Origin: Altererythrobacter sp.
GTDB lineage: Bacteria; Pseudomonadota; Alphaproteobacteria; Sphingomonadales; Sphingomonadaceae
Assembly (NCBI GenBank): GCA_023260985.1
Contig: JALRKY010000008.1
Coordinates: forward strand, 1 to 64,000
Length of the DNA: 64,000 nucleotides
Direction of reading: 5' to 3'
A program made the translations under genes and the position numbers. The notes beneath the pieces are model-generated. The model worked only from the letters and a program-made list of their open reading frames with translations, made no database searches and was not told the origin of the DNA. Shown here piece by piece: positions 29,612 through 39,995 of the stretch (position 1 is the stretch's first letter; each line of letters begins with the position of its first letter).

Positions 29612-30331
29612 TCAACCCTGGACGGGAACGAGGTTGACCGCCGAGTTCTTGCCTCGTCGATCGACTTCGAGGTCGAACTCATAGCGCTCGCCTTCGTTTA
29701 GCCCCGAAAGACCCGAACGTTCGACTGCGCTGATGTGGACGAACGCATCGGGCTGGCCGTCATCACGGACGAGGAAACCAAAACCCTTCATCGAGTTGAA
29801 GAACTTGACCGTGCCGGTCGCCTTCTCACCGGTCAATTCGCGTTGCGGTGCCGATGCAGGTGCCGAACGCTGCGCCACGGGAACTATGTCGCCGACGATC
29901 TGCAGGTCCTGGGCAGAGACTTTCCCGCCGCGATCAACCAGGTTGAACTCCAGTTCTTGCCCTTCGGCAAGCCCTTCAAGGCCGGCGCGCTCGACAGCAC
30001 TGATGTGGACGAAGATGTCTTCCCCGCCAGTTTCCTGCTGGATGAAACCGAAGCCCTTCTGGCTGTTGAAGAACTTCACCACGCCCTTGCCGGTGCCAAT
30101 GACCTGTGCGGGCATGCGGCTGAAACCGCCGCCCCCACCGCCGCCAGGCCCACGGCCTCCGCCACCGCCGCCACGATCGTCGCCGAAGCCACGTCCGCCG
30201 CCGCCAAAGCGATCCTGTTGTCCGAAATTGTCGCGCGGAGCGAAGCTATCGCCGCCGAAAGGATCGAAGCCGTCTTCGCCGAATCCGTCGCGCTTGTCTC
30301 GGCCCCGGCGGCGCCCTCTGTCGTAACCCAT
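29612..30331 (-). CDS. Tandem double cold-shock-domain protein with Gly/Arg-rich N-terminus
   Basis: [35 protein letters not shown] and [36 protein letters not shown]-terminal [37 protein letters not shown]. Confidence 0.93.
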   Translation of the reverse strand: MGYDRGRRRGRDKRDGFGEDGFDPFGGDSFAPRDNFGQQDRFGGGGRGFGDDRGGGGGGRGPGGGGGGGFSRMPAQVIGTGKGVVKFFNSQKGFGFIQQETGGEDIFVHISAVERAGLEGLAEGQELEFNLVDRGGKVSAQDLQIVGDIVPVAQRSAPASAPQRELTGEKATGTVKFFNSMKGFGFLVRDDGQPDAFVHISAVERSGLSGLNEGERYEFDLEVDRRGKNSAVNLVPVQG

Positions 30332-30595
30332 AACCTACTAAGTACCTTGTAACTCCGCCCAAATATCATCGCGCCGTTGCTGTGGACGGACAAAAGCAAC
30401 CGGCGCAGGAGGCATTGCGGCATAATGCCGAACCCCCGTCGCTGGCCCCAATATAGCGCACAAAGGCGTGAGACGCGAATGATTTAACGCCTGCCGCATC
30501 TTAAGCGCATAAATGTGACATTTTCGCATTCGAATATTTGTCTCACACCCTCGCAAACCTTCCATCTGATGCGCGAATTCGAAGCCTGGCGATGC

Positions 30596-32017
30596 CTACT
30601 TGCGATAATCGAGCGCTGGCGCGCGATCGCCCAGCAGCGAGCGATACTGGTAATCGGGCCCGCGCGAAGCGTCGAATTCTGCCTTCGCTGCCGCGCGCAG
30701 CTCCGGATTGGTGAACAGTTCCACCGCCATTAGCGCCATGGCCTTTGCGGCAACTTGCGCGCCCTTGTGCCCGATTGAGTTGCCGCTCGCCGCCACAGCC
30801 TGCCAGCTATGCGCACTGGTGCCCGGGACCCAGGTGGCAGTCCGCACGCCGACAGTCGGCGTCGCCCAGGACACGTCGCCCACGTCGGTAGAGCCGTAGC
30901 CGAGGCTCTTCGCATAGGGTTGGATCTCCGCTGCTCTGCCGAGCGGCTTGGCAGCATTGCCAAACGACTTCTGGATCTCGGCCGCCCATTCGCGCTCTTC
31001 CTTGGTGTAGACGACGCCGCCAACCTGGCGCAGCTTCGCATCCATCACCTTGGCCAGCGCCTCGTTCACCAGCAGCGGGTTGTTGCCGTGGATCACCTCC
31101 CACTCGACCTTGGTACCGGTGCCAAGCGCAGCACCGCGTGCGGCATCTTCCAGACGCGCCCAGATTTCCTCGACGCCTTCCGGGGTCGGATGGCGGACGT
31201 AATAGAAAGATTCGGCAAAGTCGGGCACCACGTTGGGAGCGTTGCCGCCGGAAGTGATGACATAATGCATCCGCGCCTGTTGCGGCATGTGCTCGTGCAT
31301 CATGTTGGCCATCATGTTCATCGCTTCGACTCCGTCGAGCGCCGAACGGCCGCGCTCGGGTGCACCGGCGGCATGCGCCGAGATCCCGGTGAAGCGGAAT
31401 TTAGCCGAACGATTGGCAAGGCTGGTGCGCGCGGCAGCGCTGTTCTCGTCATCGGCGTGCCAGTGGATCGCAATGTCGACATCGTCGAAAAGGCCGGCAC
31501 GGGTCATGTAGACCTTGCCGGAACCGCCTTCCTCGGCGGGCGTGCCATAGAGCCGGATGCGGCCCGGCGTGCCGGTCGCTTCGAGCCAGTTCTTTACGGC
31601 GATGGCCGCCGTGAGCGAGCCCGCGCCGAACAGGTTGTGGCCGCAGGCATGGCCCGCGCCTTTACCTTCGACCGGATCGCGCGTTGCGGAAGACGACTGG
31701 TTGATGCCCGGCAGCGCGTCCATTTCGGCCAGGATCACGATCACCGGTCCACCCCTGCCCCATTCGGCGACGAAAGCGGTGGGAATTTCGGCGACACCCG
31801 ATTCGATCCGGAAGCCCTCCGCAGTGAGTTCTTCCATCATCAGCGCACTCGAGCGCTCTTCGAGATAGCCCACTTCTGCCCAGTCCCACAGCTGCTGGGC
31901 GACACGTGCGATACGCTCTTGCTGCGCTGCGACTTCGGCGGCGGGATCGACACCCTGTGCCGCCAGCGGGCTGGCTGCAAAGACGACAATGGCGATCAGG
32001 CTGGCAAATGACTTCAT
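30596..32017 (-). CDS. M20-family amidohydrolase, AbgB-like, with signal peptide
   Basis: GHACGHNLFGAGSLTAAIAVKNWLEATG; YGTPAEEGGSGKVYMTRAG; GYGSTDVGDVSWATPTVGVRTATWVPGTSAHSWQAVA. Confidence 0.88.
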   Translation of the reverse strand: MKSFASLIAIVVFAASPLAAQGVDPAAEVAAQQERIARVAQQLWDWAEVGYLEERSSALMMEELTAEGFRIESGVAEIPTAFVAEWGRGGPVIVILAEMDALPGINQSSSATRDPVEGKGAGHACGHNLFGAGSLTAAIAVKNWLEATGTPGRIRLYGTPAEEGGSGKVYMTRAGLFDDVDIAIHWHADDENSAAARTSLANRSAKFRFTGISAHAAGAPERGRSALDGVEAMNMMANMMHEHMPQQARMHYVITSGGNAPNVVPDFAESFYYVRHPTPEGVEEIWARLEDAARGAALGTGTKVEWEVIHGNNPLLVNEALAKVMDAKLRQVGGVVYTKEEREWAAEIQKSFGNAAKPLGRAAEIQPYAKSLGYGSTDVGDVSWATPTVGVRTATWVPGTSAHSWQAVAASGNSIGHKGAQVAAKAMALMAVELFTNPELRAAAKAEFDASRGPDYQYRSLLGDRAPALDYRK

Positions 32018-32079
32018 CGAATCTCCCCTGTTTGTGTCGCGCTTGCCGCAATCTGCCCGCCGTGCCAATGCGCAAATCG

Positions 32080-32499
32080 ATGAACGTGTCGCCAGAGTTG
32101 CTCCAGTTCGCAGGATCGTTGGTCGCCATACTTGCCCTGGCTGGAATCGCGCGCGCGCTGAAGCTGGGAGGCGAGCCCAAACTCGTGCAAGACGATGACG
32201 CGCGGGGCGCGGCTAGCGAAGCCGTTGAGGGTTTCAGGCCAGTGGCAATTTCGCGCGATCGCGAAGGGCGCGGCGCGATCCTGCGCGATGCTGCCGGGCG
32301 AGTGCTGGTGCTGAAGCCGCATGGCAATTTCTTCGTAGGCCGTGTGCTGACGGCAGCGGCACGGGCACGGTTGGGCAGCACCAGCGCCCTCGAAATCGAC
32401 AGCGGCGAGCGGCGCTATGGCAAGGTCAGCCTGGACATTGACGATGCAGCGGCTTGGGCCAAGGTCGTAAATGCCTTAGGAAGCACCCGACATGCCTGA
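32080..32499 (+). CDS. Hypothetical protein with N-terminal membrane anchor
   Basis: ORF reading from MNVSPELLQFAGSLVAILALAGIARALKLGGEPKL; 8-nt overlap with the downstream hydroxylase gene. Confidence 0.65.
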   Translation: MNVSPELLQFAGSLVAILALAGIARALKLGGEPKLVQDDDARGAASEAVEGFRPVAISRDREGRGAILRDAAGRVLVLKPHGNFFVGRVLTAAARARLGSTSALEIDSGERRYGKVSLDIDDAAAWAKVVNALGSTRHA

Positions 32500-33439
32500 T
32501 TTTTCGCCCGTCGATTACGCTGTTCCCGGCTTCGTGGCCTTGGTCCTGATCGAGATGATCTGGGCGCGCTTTCGCCGGCGCGAAGCCTATGAGGCGCGCG
32601 ATACTCTGGTCAGCCTCGCCTTCGGCCTCGGCAGCACGGTTTCGGGCCTTTTGACCGGCGGCTTCTTTTTCCTGCTGTTCCTGTGGATCTGGCAATTCCG
32701 CCTGTTCGACATCGGCTGGGCCTGGTGGGCCTGGGCGCTGTGCTTCGTGCTCGATGACCTCAAATATTACTGGGTCCATCGCGCGGGGCATCGTATTCGC
32801 TGGATGTGGGCGGCGCATGTGAACCACCATTCGAGCCAGCACTACAATTTGTCTACCGCGCTCAGGCAAACATGGACCAATCCGTTGACCTTCGGTTTCC
32901 TGTTCGCGCTGCCGCTGGTCCTGCTCGGTTTCCATCCGGTGATGATCGCGATCTGCGGCGGGTTCAACCTGATCTACCAGTTCTGGATCCACACCGAAGC
33001 GATCGAACGGATGCCGCGCTGGTTCGAAGCGGTGATGAACACGCCGAGCCACCACCGCGTGCACCACGCCACCAACCCGCGCTATCTCGATCGCAACTAT
33101 GCCGGCGTATTCATCGTGTGGGACAAGATGTTCGGCACGTTCGAGCCCGAGAGCGACGAGGAAAAAATCCGCTACGGGATCATCAAACAGCTCGGCAGTT
33201 TCAACCTGCTCTGGGCGGTGTTCCATGAGTGGATCGGCATCGTGCAGGATATGTGGCGCGCGCCCTGGGGCAGCAAGCTGGGCTATCTCCTGCGCGAACC
33301 CGGTTGGACGCATGACGGCAGCCGCGAAACATCCGACATGATCCGCGCGCGCTGGCTGGCTGGCCGGAAAGAGGCGTCTCCAACCGAAATTCCAGTAGCC
33401 AATCAAAACCCGATTGCGGGACAGGGCGAGCCTGCCTAA
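32492..33439 (+). CDS. Sterol desaturase/fatty acid hydroxylase family protein
   Basis: Histidine clusters DDLKYYWVHRAGHRIRWMWAAHVNHHSSQHYN and TPSHHRVHHATNPRYLDRNYAGVFIVWDKMFGTFEPE. Confidence 0.94.
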   Translation: MPDFSPVDYAVPGFVALVLIEMIWARFRRREAYEARDTLVSLAFGLGSTVSGLLTGGFFFLLFLWIWQFRLFDIGWAWWAWALCFVLDDLKYYWVHRAGHRIRWMWAAHVNHHSSQHYNLSTALRQTWTNPLTFGFLFALPLVLLGFHPVMIAICGGFNLIYQFWIHTEAIERMPRWFEAVMNTPSHHRVHHATNPRYLDRNYAGVFIVWDKMFGTFEPESDEEKIRYGIIKQLGSFNLLWAVFHEWIGIVQDMWRAPWGSKLGYLLREPGWTHDGSRETSDMIRARWLAGRKEASPTEIPVANQNPIAGQGEPA

Positions 33440-33460
33440 CACTCTCCTTCAAGAGGAGAG

Positions 33461-35047
33461 ATGATGGATACTTTCGATTATATCGTGATCGGCGGCGGCA
33501 GCGCGGGGAGCGCAGTGACCGGACGCCTGGCTGAAGACGGCACCACCAGCGTGTGCCTGCTCGAAGCGGGGGGTCGGAACAACAACTTCCTAGTGAAGAC
33601 GCCGGGATTCATGCCCTTCCTGCTCAAGAATGCGAATTACCGCTATGAGACGGTTCCGCAAAAGGGGCTGAACGGCCGGATCGGCTACCAGCCGCGCGGC
33701 AGGGGGCTCGGCGGCTCCTCGGCGATCAATGCGATGGTCTATATCCGCGGCAACCGTTTCGATTACGACAATTGGGCCGCCCTGGGTTGCGCCGGCTGGG
33801 CCTATGGCGACGTGCTGCCCTATTTCAAGCGTAGCGAAGGCAATGTGCGGGGCGGTGATGACTACCATGGCGCGGAGGGCCCGCTTTCCGTCTCCGACCA
33901 GAAATGGCCCAATCCCGCCAGCAAGGCCTTTGTCGAGAGCGCCGCGCAATTGCAGCTGCCGCGCAATGCAGACTTCAATGGCGAGCGGCAGGAAGGATTC
34001 GGGCTCTATCAGGTCACGCAAAAGGATGGCGAACGCTGGTCCGCCGCGCGCGCCTATGTCGAACCGCTTCGCGGCAGGCCCAACCTAGATATCCGCACGG
34101 GATCGATGGTCGAAAAGCTGGTGATCGAGGAAGGCCGGGTCACGGGCGTAGCGATAAGGCGGGGCGGCAAGCACGAGGTGGTGAATGCCCGCCGCGGCGT
34201 GATCCTCTCTGCCGGCGCTTTTAATTCACCGCAGATACTGATGCTATCAGGCGTCGGCCCCGGCGAGCACCTGCAGCAAAACGGCATCGAAGTGCTGCTC
34301 GACAAACCTGCCGTCGGCAGCGATCTTCAGGATCATATCGATTACGTTTCGGGATGGGCCACCCAGTCGACCGAGCCTTTCGGCAATTCGCGTACCGGAA
34401 CCTGGCGCATGATCAAAGCGATCATCGAGCACCGCCGCCAGCGCACGGGGATCATGACGACCTGCTTCGCGGAGAGCGGCGGGTTCTGGAAAGTCATGCC
34501 TGACAGTCCTGCGCCGGATGTCCAGTGGCACTTCGTCCCCGCAGTGCTCGAAGACCACGGGCGCGAGAAAGTGAACGGCCATGGCTTTTCGCTCCATGCC
34601 TGCGTGCTGCGCCCCGAAAGCCGGGGAACGGTGCGCCTCAACTCGCCCGATGCAGGCGATGCACCACGGATCGACCCCAACTTCCTCGATGACGAGCGCG
34701 ACATGGCGGTGATGAGAGCAGGCGTGCGCCTGTCGCACCGGATCATCGATGCGCCGCCGCTATCCGATTACCATCCGGTCGACCGCCACCCGATCGAACT
34801 GGATGACGATGCACAGCTCGATGAGTTGATCCGCAACCGCGCGGATACGGTCTACCACCCGGTAGGAACCTGCCGGATGGGTAGCGACGCGGAAAGCGTG
34901 GTCGATACGACACTCAAGGCACGCGGACTCGAGAGCCTGTGGATCGCCGATGCTTCGATCATGCCCCGGCTTGTGAGCGGGAACACCAACGCGCCGAGCA
35001 TCATGATCGGCGAGCGCTGCGCGGATTTTGTGAAGGCGTCGAACTAA
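33461..35047 (+). CDS. GMC family oxidoreductase (choline/alcohol dehydrogenase-like)
   Basis: DYIVIGGGSAGSAVTGRLAEDGTTSVCLLEAGG; GRGLGGSSAINAMVYIRGNRFDYDNWAALGCAGWAYGDVLPYFKRSE; VGTCRMGSDAESVVD. Confidence 0.96.
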   Translation: MMDTFDYIVIGGGSAGSAVTGRLAEDGTTSVCLLEAGGRNNNFLVKTPGFMPFLLKNANYRYETVPQKGLNGRIGYQPRGRGLGGSSAINAMVYIRGNRFDYDNWAALGCAGWAYGDVLPYFKRSEGNVRGGDDYHGAEGPLSVSDQKWPNPASKAFVESAAQLQLPRNADFNGERQEGFGLYQVTQKDGERWSAARAYVEPLRGRPNLDIRTGSMVEKLVIEEGRVTGVAIRRGGKHEVVNARRGVILSAGAFNSPQILMLSGVGPGEHLQQNGIEVLLDKPAVGSDLQDHIDYVSGWATQSTEPFGNSRTGTWRMIKAIIEHRRQRTGIMTTCFAESGGFWKVMPDSPAPDVQWHFVPAVLEDHGREKVNGHGFSLHACVLRPESRGTVRLNSPDAGDAPRIDPNFLDDERDMAVMRAGVRLSHRIIDAPPLSDYHPVDRHPIELDDDAQLDELIRNRADTVYHPVGTCRMGSDAESVVDTTLKARGLESLWIADASIMPRLVSGNTNAPSIMIGERCADFVKASN

Positions 35048-35050
35048 AGC

Positions 35051-35578
35051 CTAGACAATCCGCTTCCACATCGTCGAGAGCGGAACCGGCACGGCGCCGT
35101 TCTCGTCGAACCATTCGCTTTCGACCTCGTAGCCGCAGGCTTGGTAAAGCGGCTTGCCCGACATGGTTGCAGCCATTTCGAGCTCGCGGAACCCCTCCTT
35201 CCGCGCAGCTTCCTCGGCCGTTTCGAGGATCAATCGGCCGATGCCCTTACGCGTGTGATCGGGGTGGGTGTACATCGCCCGGATGCGCGCACGCTCGGTG
35301 GCGGGATCAAGCAGGCGCGGGTCGCGCCCGGCCGAATGGTTGCCGCCGTAGAGGGTCGCCCGGCGCGACCAGCCGCCGCATCCGACCAACTGCCCCTCTT
35401 CCTCGACGCAGAAATAGGTTCCGTCCGCGATCAATTGCAGGTCAAGCCCCATTCCGGCGCGCGAGGCAGCGATCTGTTCAGGCGAGAGGAAACCCTGCTG
35501 CAATTCGCCGATCGCGCGATCCATCAGTGCAGCGATCGCCGCAGCATCTTCCTGGGTGGCCACGCGGACTTCAAGCAT
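35051..35578 (-). CDS. GNAT family N-acetyltransferase
   Basis: RAMYTHPDHTRKGIGRLILETAEEAARKEGFRELEMAATMSGKPLYQACGYEV. Confidence 0.9.
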   Translation of the reverse strand: MLEVRVATQEDAAAIAALMDRAIGELQQGFLSPEQIAASRAGMGLDLQLIADGTYFCVEEEGQLVGCGGWSRRATLYGGNHSAGRDPRLLDPATERARIRAMYTHPDHTRKGIGRLILETAEEAARKEGFRELEMAATMSGKPLYQACGYEVESEWFDENGAVPVPLSTMWKRIV

Positions 35579-35595
35579 AAGTCAAACTCCAAATG

Positions 35596-35620
35596 AAAAG
35601 GGGCGACCGATGGCCGCCCC
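35596..35620 (-). terminator. Rho-independent terminator following the TonB-receptor remnant
   Basis: On the minus strand: GGGGCGGCCATCGGTCGCCCC-TTTT (one stem mismatch). Confidence 0.65.
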
Positions 35621-35646
35621 TCTCCCTTATCCGAGTTTGCTCCCGA

Positions 35647-35751
35647 TCAGAACTGGAAGCGCGTTCGCACATAATAGCTTCCGCCACTGAAGCCGAACGG
35701 CGAGCGCTCGCCATATTTGGCGCCGAGGATGCCTGCAATGAAGTCACATTG
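35647..35751 (-). pseudogene. 3' remnant of a TonB-dependent receptor gene
   Basis: Minus-strand frame missing from the ORF track encodes ..FIAGILGAKYGERSPFGFSGGSYYVRTRFQF*, a typical sphingomonad TBDR C-terminus; upstream is closed by a stop (TGA). Confidence 0.7.
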
Positions 35752-35770
35752 TCACACTGCTGCAACACAG

Positions 35771-35802
35771 AAAAAAGGGGCCGGAGCGGCTGGCTCCGGC
35801 CC
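35771..35802 (-). terminator. Rho-independent terminator, probably of the glnK-amt transcript
   Basis: On the minus strand: GGGCCGGAGC-CAGCC-GCTCCGGCCCC-TTTTTT. Confidence 0.8.
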
Positions 35803-35950
35803 TCTTAGGCTTTACGTTCGCAGGAGGAACGTGGTGAGGCGGGAGGAGGTGAGAGAGGAGAGAAGTTCCGTCCCCCGCCAAACTTAGTATTTCTTGCTGG
35901 TCGCGTCGCGAAAGGCGAAAGCCGGGCTCCACCTTTCGCGCGACGCTCCC

Positions 35951-37315
35951 TTAGTTGTATGCGCGCTCCCCATGCTCGGAGATGTCGAGGCCGTTGACTT
36001 CGGATTCTTCGTCAACCCGCAGGCCGATCAGGAGCTTGACGAGGTGGCCGGCGATCAATGTGCCGATACCGGCCCAAATAATCGTCACCAGCACACCGTG
36101 GGTCTGAGTCCAGAGCTGCTCACCGAGGCCGGTCGAACCGTCTCCCGGGCCTCCGAGGAACGGCTGGTAGACCACAGCCGTACCGATTGCGCCGACGATA
36201 CCGCCTACGCCGTGGATGCCGAACGCATCGAGCGAGTCGTCATATCCGAGCTTTGCCTTGATCTTGGCCACGGCGAAGTAGCAGACGGCCGACGAAACGA
36301 TGCCAAGCAGGATCGCGCCGAAGGGGCCGCTATTGCCTGCAGCCGGAGTTACCGCAACCAGGCCGGCGATCACACCCGAACAGAAGCCCAGGGCCGAGCC
36401 CGTGTGCCCAGCCAGGCGCTCGATAACCATCCAGGTCAGCGCAGCAGCAGCGGTAGCGACGAAGGTATTGATCATGGCAAGGCCTGCAAAAGCATCCGCT
36501 TCCAGAGCAGAGCCCGCATTGAAGCCGAACCAGCCCACCCACAGCAGACCAGTGCCGACCATGGTCAGCGCGAGGCTGTGCGGCGGCATCGGCTCCGCCG
36601 GGTAGCCGCGACGCTTACCCAGCAGATAAGCAAGCACGAGACCCGATACGCCGGCGTTGATGTGCACCACCGTGCCACCGGCGAAGTCCAGCGCGCCTTT
36701 CTCGAAGAGATAGCCGCCGCCTGCCCACACCATATGCGCGATCGGGAAGTAGACGATCGTGAGCCAGATGGGCACGAACAGCATCAATGCGTTGAACTTC
36801 AAGCGCTCAGCCGTCGATCCGAGGATCAGCGCGGCGGTGATCGCAGCGAAGGTCATCTGGAAGCTGATGAACACATATTCGCTGATTACCTCGTCGGAGA
36901 AGGTGGCAGCGGTGCTTTCATAGGTTGAAGCAGTCAGGAACAGATTGCCCCAGCTGTAGAATGCATTGCCTTCCGGGCCGAAGGCAGTCGAATAACCCCA
37001 GATCACCCAGACGATCATGGCCAGCGCAGCGGTTGCACCGACTTGAGTCATGGTCGAAAGCATGTTCTTGCTGCGGGTCAGACCGCCGTAGAACAGCGCG
37101 AGGCCCGGCAGGATCATGAGCAGGACCAGCAGGGTCGAGGTCATCATCCATGCGTTGTTGCCGGGATTGGGAACAGCTGCCGCTGCTTCGGTTGCGACTT
37201 CGGCGACCACTTCGGCCGTCTCCTGCGCCATGGCAGCGGTCGCGACAAACATCGTCGCCCCGATTGCACCGGCGCCTTTGAGCATTGTTCGGATCATTGT
37301 GTTGGTATCCCTCAT
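35951..37315 (-). CDS. amt: Ammonium transporter
   Basis: PGLALFYGGLTRSKNMLSTM; YFPIAHMVWAGGGYLFEKGALDFAGGTVVHINAGVSGLVLAYLLGKRRGYP; DDSLDAFGIHGVGGIVGA. Confidence 0.97.
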   Translation of the reverse strand: MRDTNTMIRTMLKGAGAIGATMFVATAAMAQETAEVVAEVATEAAAAVPNPGNNAWMMTSTLLVLLMILPGLALFYGGLTRSKNMLSTMTQVGATAALAMIVWVIWGYSTAFGPEGNAFYSWGNLFLTASTYESTAATFSDEVISEYVFISFQMTFAAITAALILGSTAERLKFNALMLFVPIWLTIVYFPIAHMVWAGGGYLFEKGALDFAGGTVVHINAGVSGLVLAYLLGKRRGYPAEPMPPHSLALTMVGTGLLWVGWFGFNAGSALEADAFAGLAMINTFVATAAAALTWMVIERLAGHTGSALGFCSGVIAGLVAVTPAAGNSGPFGAILLGIVSSAVCYFAVAKIKAKLGYDDSLDAFGIHGVGGIVGAIGTAVVYQPFLGGPGDGSTGLGEQLWTQTHGVLVTIIWAGIGTLIAGHLVKLLIGLRVDEESEVNGLDISEHGERAYN

Positions 37316-37319
37316 GAGC

Positions 37320-37742
<423 letters not shown>

Positions 37743-37841
37743 TCAACGCTGGGCGACGCGACTCAATTGCTGATCCCTAGAGCAAATTGGGATTAATTGC
37801 CTATTTCTTAAGCGTTAGCCTATTTTTTGAGCAACTCGGAG

Positions 37842-38519
37842 CTAGGCCCATACCGGCAGGTGATCCGAGGCCTGCGCCGCCATGGCGCTATGATGCACGC
37901 CGCTGGCGAGATAGTCCCAATCGGGCGTCGTCACGATCCGGTCGAGTGGCGCAATCGGGCGGCGCGCCGGATAGCTGGGGCCAGGCGCTATCTGCTGCCA
38001 ACCGACCCCGAAGGCTCGCATTGCCCCCGTAAGCTTCCCCCATTGGTTGCAGTCACCCATGATCACTGTCGGCATTCGCGGTCGCAGGGCGCAATGACCG
38101 AGCATGGCGTGCATCTGGTCGCGCCGTCTGATACCCGAGATGTCGAGATGCGCACCAAGGATCCTCAGTGGCCGACCTTCAAGCTCAAGTTCACCCATCA
38201 CAGCGCCTCGAAGTTCGAGCATGGGCAGGCGCAAAGCTTCGGACAGGGTACAATCGATATCGCGCCGCACGAGTAAGGCATTGCCGTGCCAGCCAAGGCT
38301 GCGCGGCCGTTCGGACACCGATAGCGGACGCCAATGAGTGTCGTCGAGCATGGCGCGGGGCAGCACCGTAGCGCGCTGGCCGAAACGCCGGTCGGCTTCC
38401 TGTAGCGCGATGATGTCGGCATCGAGCTCGCGCAATACGGTGATGGTGCGGTCGGGATCGCTGCGCCCGTCAAGGCCGACCGCCTTATGGATATTGTAGC
38501 TGGCGAAAGTCAGCTCCAC
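37842..38519 (-). CDS. Endonuclease/exonuclease/phosphatase family protein
   Basis: FASYNIHKAVGLDGRSDPDRTITVLRELDADIIALQEADRRFG; VIMGDCNQW; SDHLPVWA. Confidence 0.93.
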   Translation of the reverse strand: MELTFASYNIHKAVGLDGRSDPDRTITVLRELDADIIALQEADRRFGQRATVLPRAMLDDTHWRPLSVSERPRSLGWHGNALLVRRDIDCTLSEALRLPMLELRGAVMGELELEGRPLRILGAHLDISGIRRRDQMHAMLGHCALRPRMPTVIMGDCNQWGKLTGAMRAFGVGWQQIAPGPSYPARRPIAPLDRIVTTPDWDYLASGVHHSAMAAQASDHLPVWA

Positions 38520-38531
38520 CCGACGTGCTCG

Positions 38532-39089
38532 CTAGTCACCCGCGATGTAGCGGTCGGTCGCACGGGCTGGCAGCCCGTCGATGCTTGAAATCCGCAAGGC
38601 GTGCTTGGCCGCCCAATCCTTGGGATCGGCCTGCGCATGAGCCTTTTTCAGGGTCTGCCGTTCTTCCTGTAGCTCCATGAAGGGGACACCCCAACCGCAG
38701 CTGGTCTGGACGCTTTCGACATCGACTACGAAGATCTGGCGGGTGCCCGGCAAGAGCGTGAAATGCGCCGCGAGCGCTTCCCATTCATCGTCCTGCGGCA
38801 AGACCGCGCGACCCTGTCCATAGATGCGCAGGATCAGCGCGGGCTGCTGAAAATTGCAGAACATAATGGTGATGCGCCCATCCGCCGCCAGGTGCGCATG
38901 GGTTTCGTTACCCGATCCACCAAGGTCAAGATAAGCGACTTGCGTGGGGGAAAGTACCCGGAAGGCGTCATAGCCCTTGGGGCTGAGGTTGATCCGCGCA
39001 CCTTCGGCTGAGGTTGCGACAAAGAATACCGGCTGCCGCGCGATCATCGCAATATGCGTGTCCTCCAGCGCGTCGGAGAAATCTGCCAT
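38532..39089 (-). CDS. Pyridoxamine 5'-phosphate oxidase family protein
   Basis: FFVATSAEGARINLSPKGYDAFRVLSPTQVAYLDLGGSGNETHAHLAADGRITIMFCNF; VQTSCGWGVPFME. Confidence 0.88.
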   Translation of the reverse strand: MADFSDALEDTHIAMIARQPVFFVATSAEGARINLSPKGYDAFRVLSPTQVAYLDLGGSGNETHAHLAADGRITIMFCNFQQPALILRIYGQGRAVLPQDDEWEALAAHFTLLPGTRQIFVVDVESVQTSCGWGVPFMELQEERQTLKKAHAQADPKDWAAKHALRISSIDGLPARATDRYIAGD

Positions 39090-39958
39090 CAGAGGAAATC
39101 CCGCAGCGTTTGCATGAAGCGGTCGAACTGGTCATGATGGAGCCAGTGCCCCGCCTTGTCGAATTCGATCACCTTGGCGTTGTTGAAGTACCAGACGCGG
39201 CCGTCCTTTTCCGGGTTCGAGGCCCAACTGTCTGCCCCGTACAGCAGAAGGGTAGGGCATGCGATGGCACCCCAGGTCTGCTGCAGGAATTCGTCGGCGA
39301 TGTCTTCAACGCCCCAGATGTTGAGATGCGGATCGAACTTCCAACTGAAAGTGCCGTCCTCATTGCGGTTGACGCCGTGGATGGTGAGATGCCGCGCCTG
39401 CTCCTCGGTGAGATAGGAGTTCTCTTCGATCATGCGCGCGAGGGCGTCTTCGATCGAGGCATATTTGCGCGGATTGCGGCCTGAAGCTGCACGCTTCTTG
39501 CCGATCCATTCAGCGAAACGTTCGGGATAGGGCCGGGCGCGCACCTCCTCCTGCCGAGCGGGGCTTAGCCCCAGCCCCTCGATCGCAACGATCTTCCTGA
39601 CCATCTCTGGGAACACACCTGCATAGCGCAGCGCCACATTGCCGCCCATCGAATGGCTGACGATCGTCACTGGCCCGACATCAAGCTGGTGTATGAACTG
39701 CGCCAAGTCATATACCATATCATTGGCCTGGTAGTTCCCGTCCGAAACCCAGTCGCTGTCGCCATGGCCACGGTGGTCCATCGCGACGACATGCCATTCC
39801 GCGCATAGCGCTTCGGCCGTCCAGTCCCAGCTTCGCGCATGGTCACGCCCGCCATGGACGAGCACCAGCGGCGGTTTGCCGCGATTGCCCCAGTCGACGT
39901 AATTGAGCCGTAGACGCTGCGAGATGAAGGTCTGGTTAGTGGGTCCGGTGCCGTTCAT
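39089..39958 (-). CDS. Alpha/beta hydrolase
   Basis: PLVLVHGGRDHARSWDWTAEAL; VAMDHRGHGDSDWV; VTIVSHSMGGNVALRYAGVFPE; HWLHHDQFDRFMQTLRDFL. Confidence 0.92.
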   Translation of the reverse strand: MNGTGPTNQTFISQRLRLNYVDWGNRGKPPLVLVHGGRDHARSWDWTAEALCAEWHVVAMDHRGHGDSDWVSDGNYQANDMVYDLAQFIHQLDVGPVTIVSHSMGGNVALRYAGVFPEMVRKIVAIEGLGLSPARQEEVRARPYPERFAEWIGKKRAASGRNPRKYASIEDALARMIEENSYLTEEQARHLTIHGVNRNEDGTFSWKFDPHLNIWGVEDIADEFLQQTWGAIACPTLLLYGADSWASNPEKDGRVWYFNNAKVIEFDKAGHWLHHDQFDRFMQTLRDFL

Positions 39959-39995
39959 GCCGCATCCATGCCGTGAAGCAGGGCGGCCTGCAAGC

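Noticed and set aside
30809-32011. 400-aa plus-strand ORF opposite the M20 amidohydrolase
   Set aside because: Antisense shadow; the minus-strand protein has clear catalytic motifs and a signal peptide.
35744-35932. Minus-strand ORF of 62 aa downstream of amt
   Set aside because: Overlaps the amt terminator hairpin; no coding signature.
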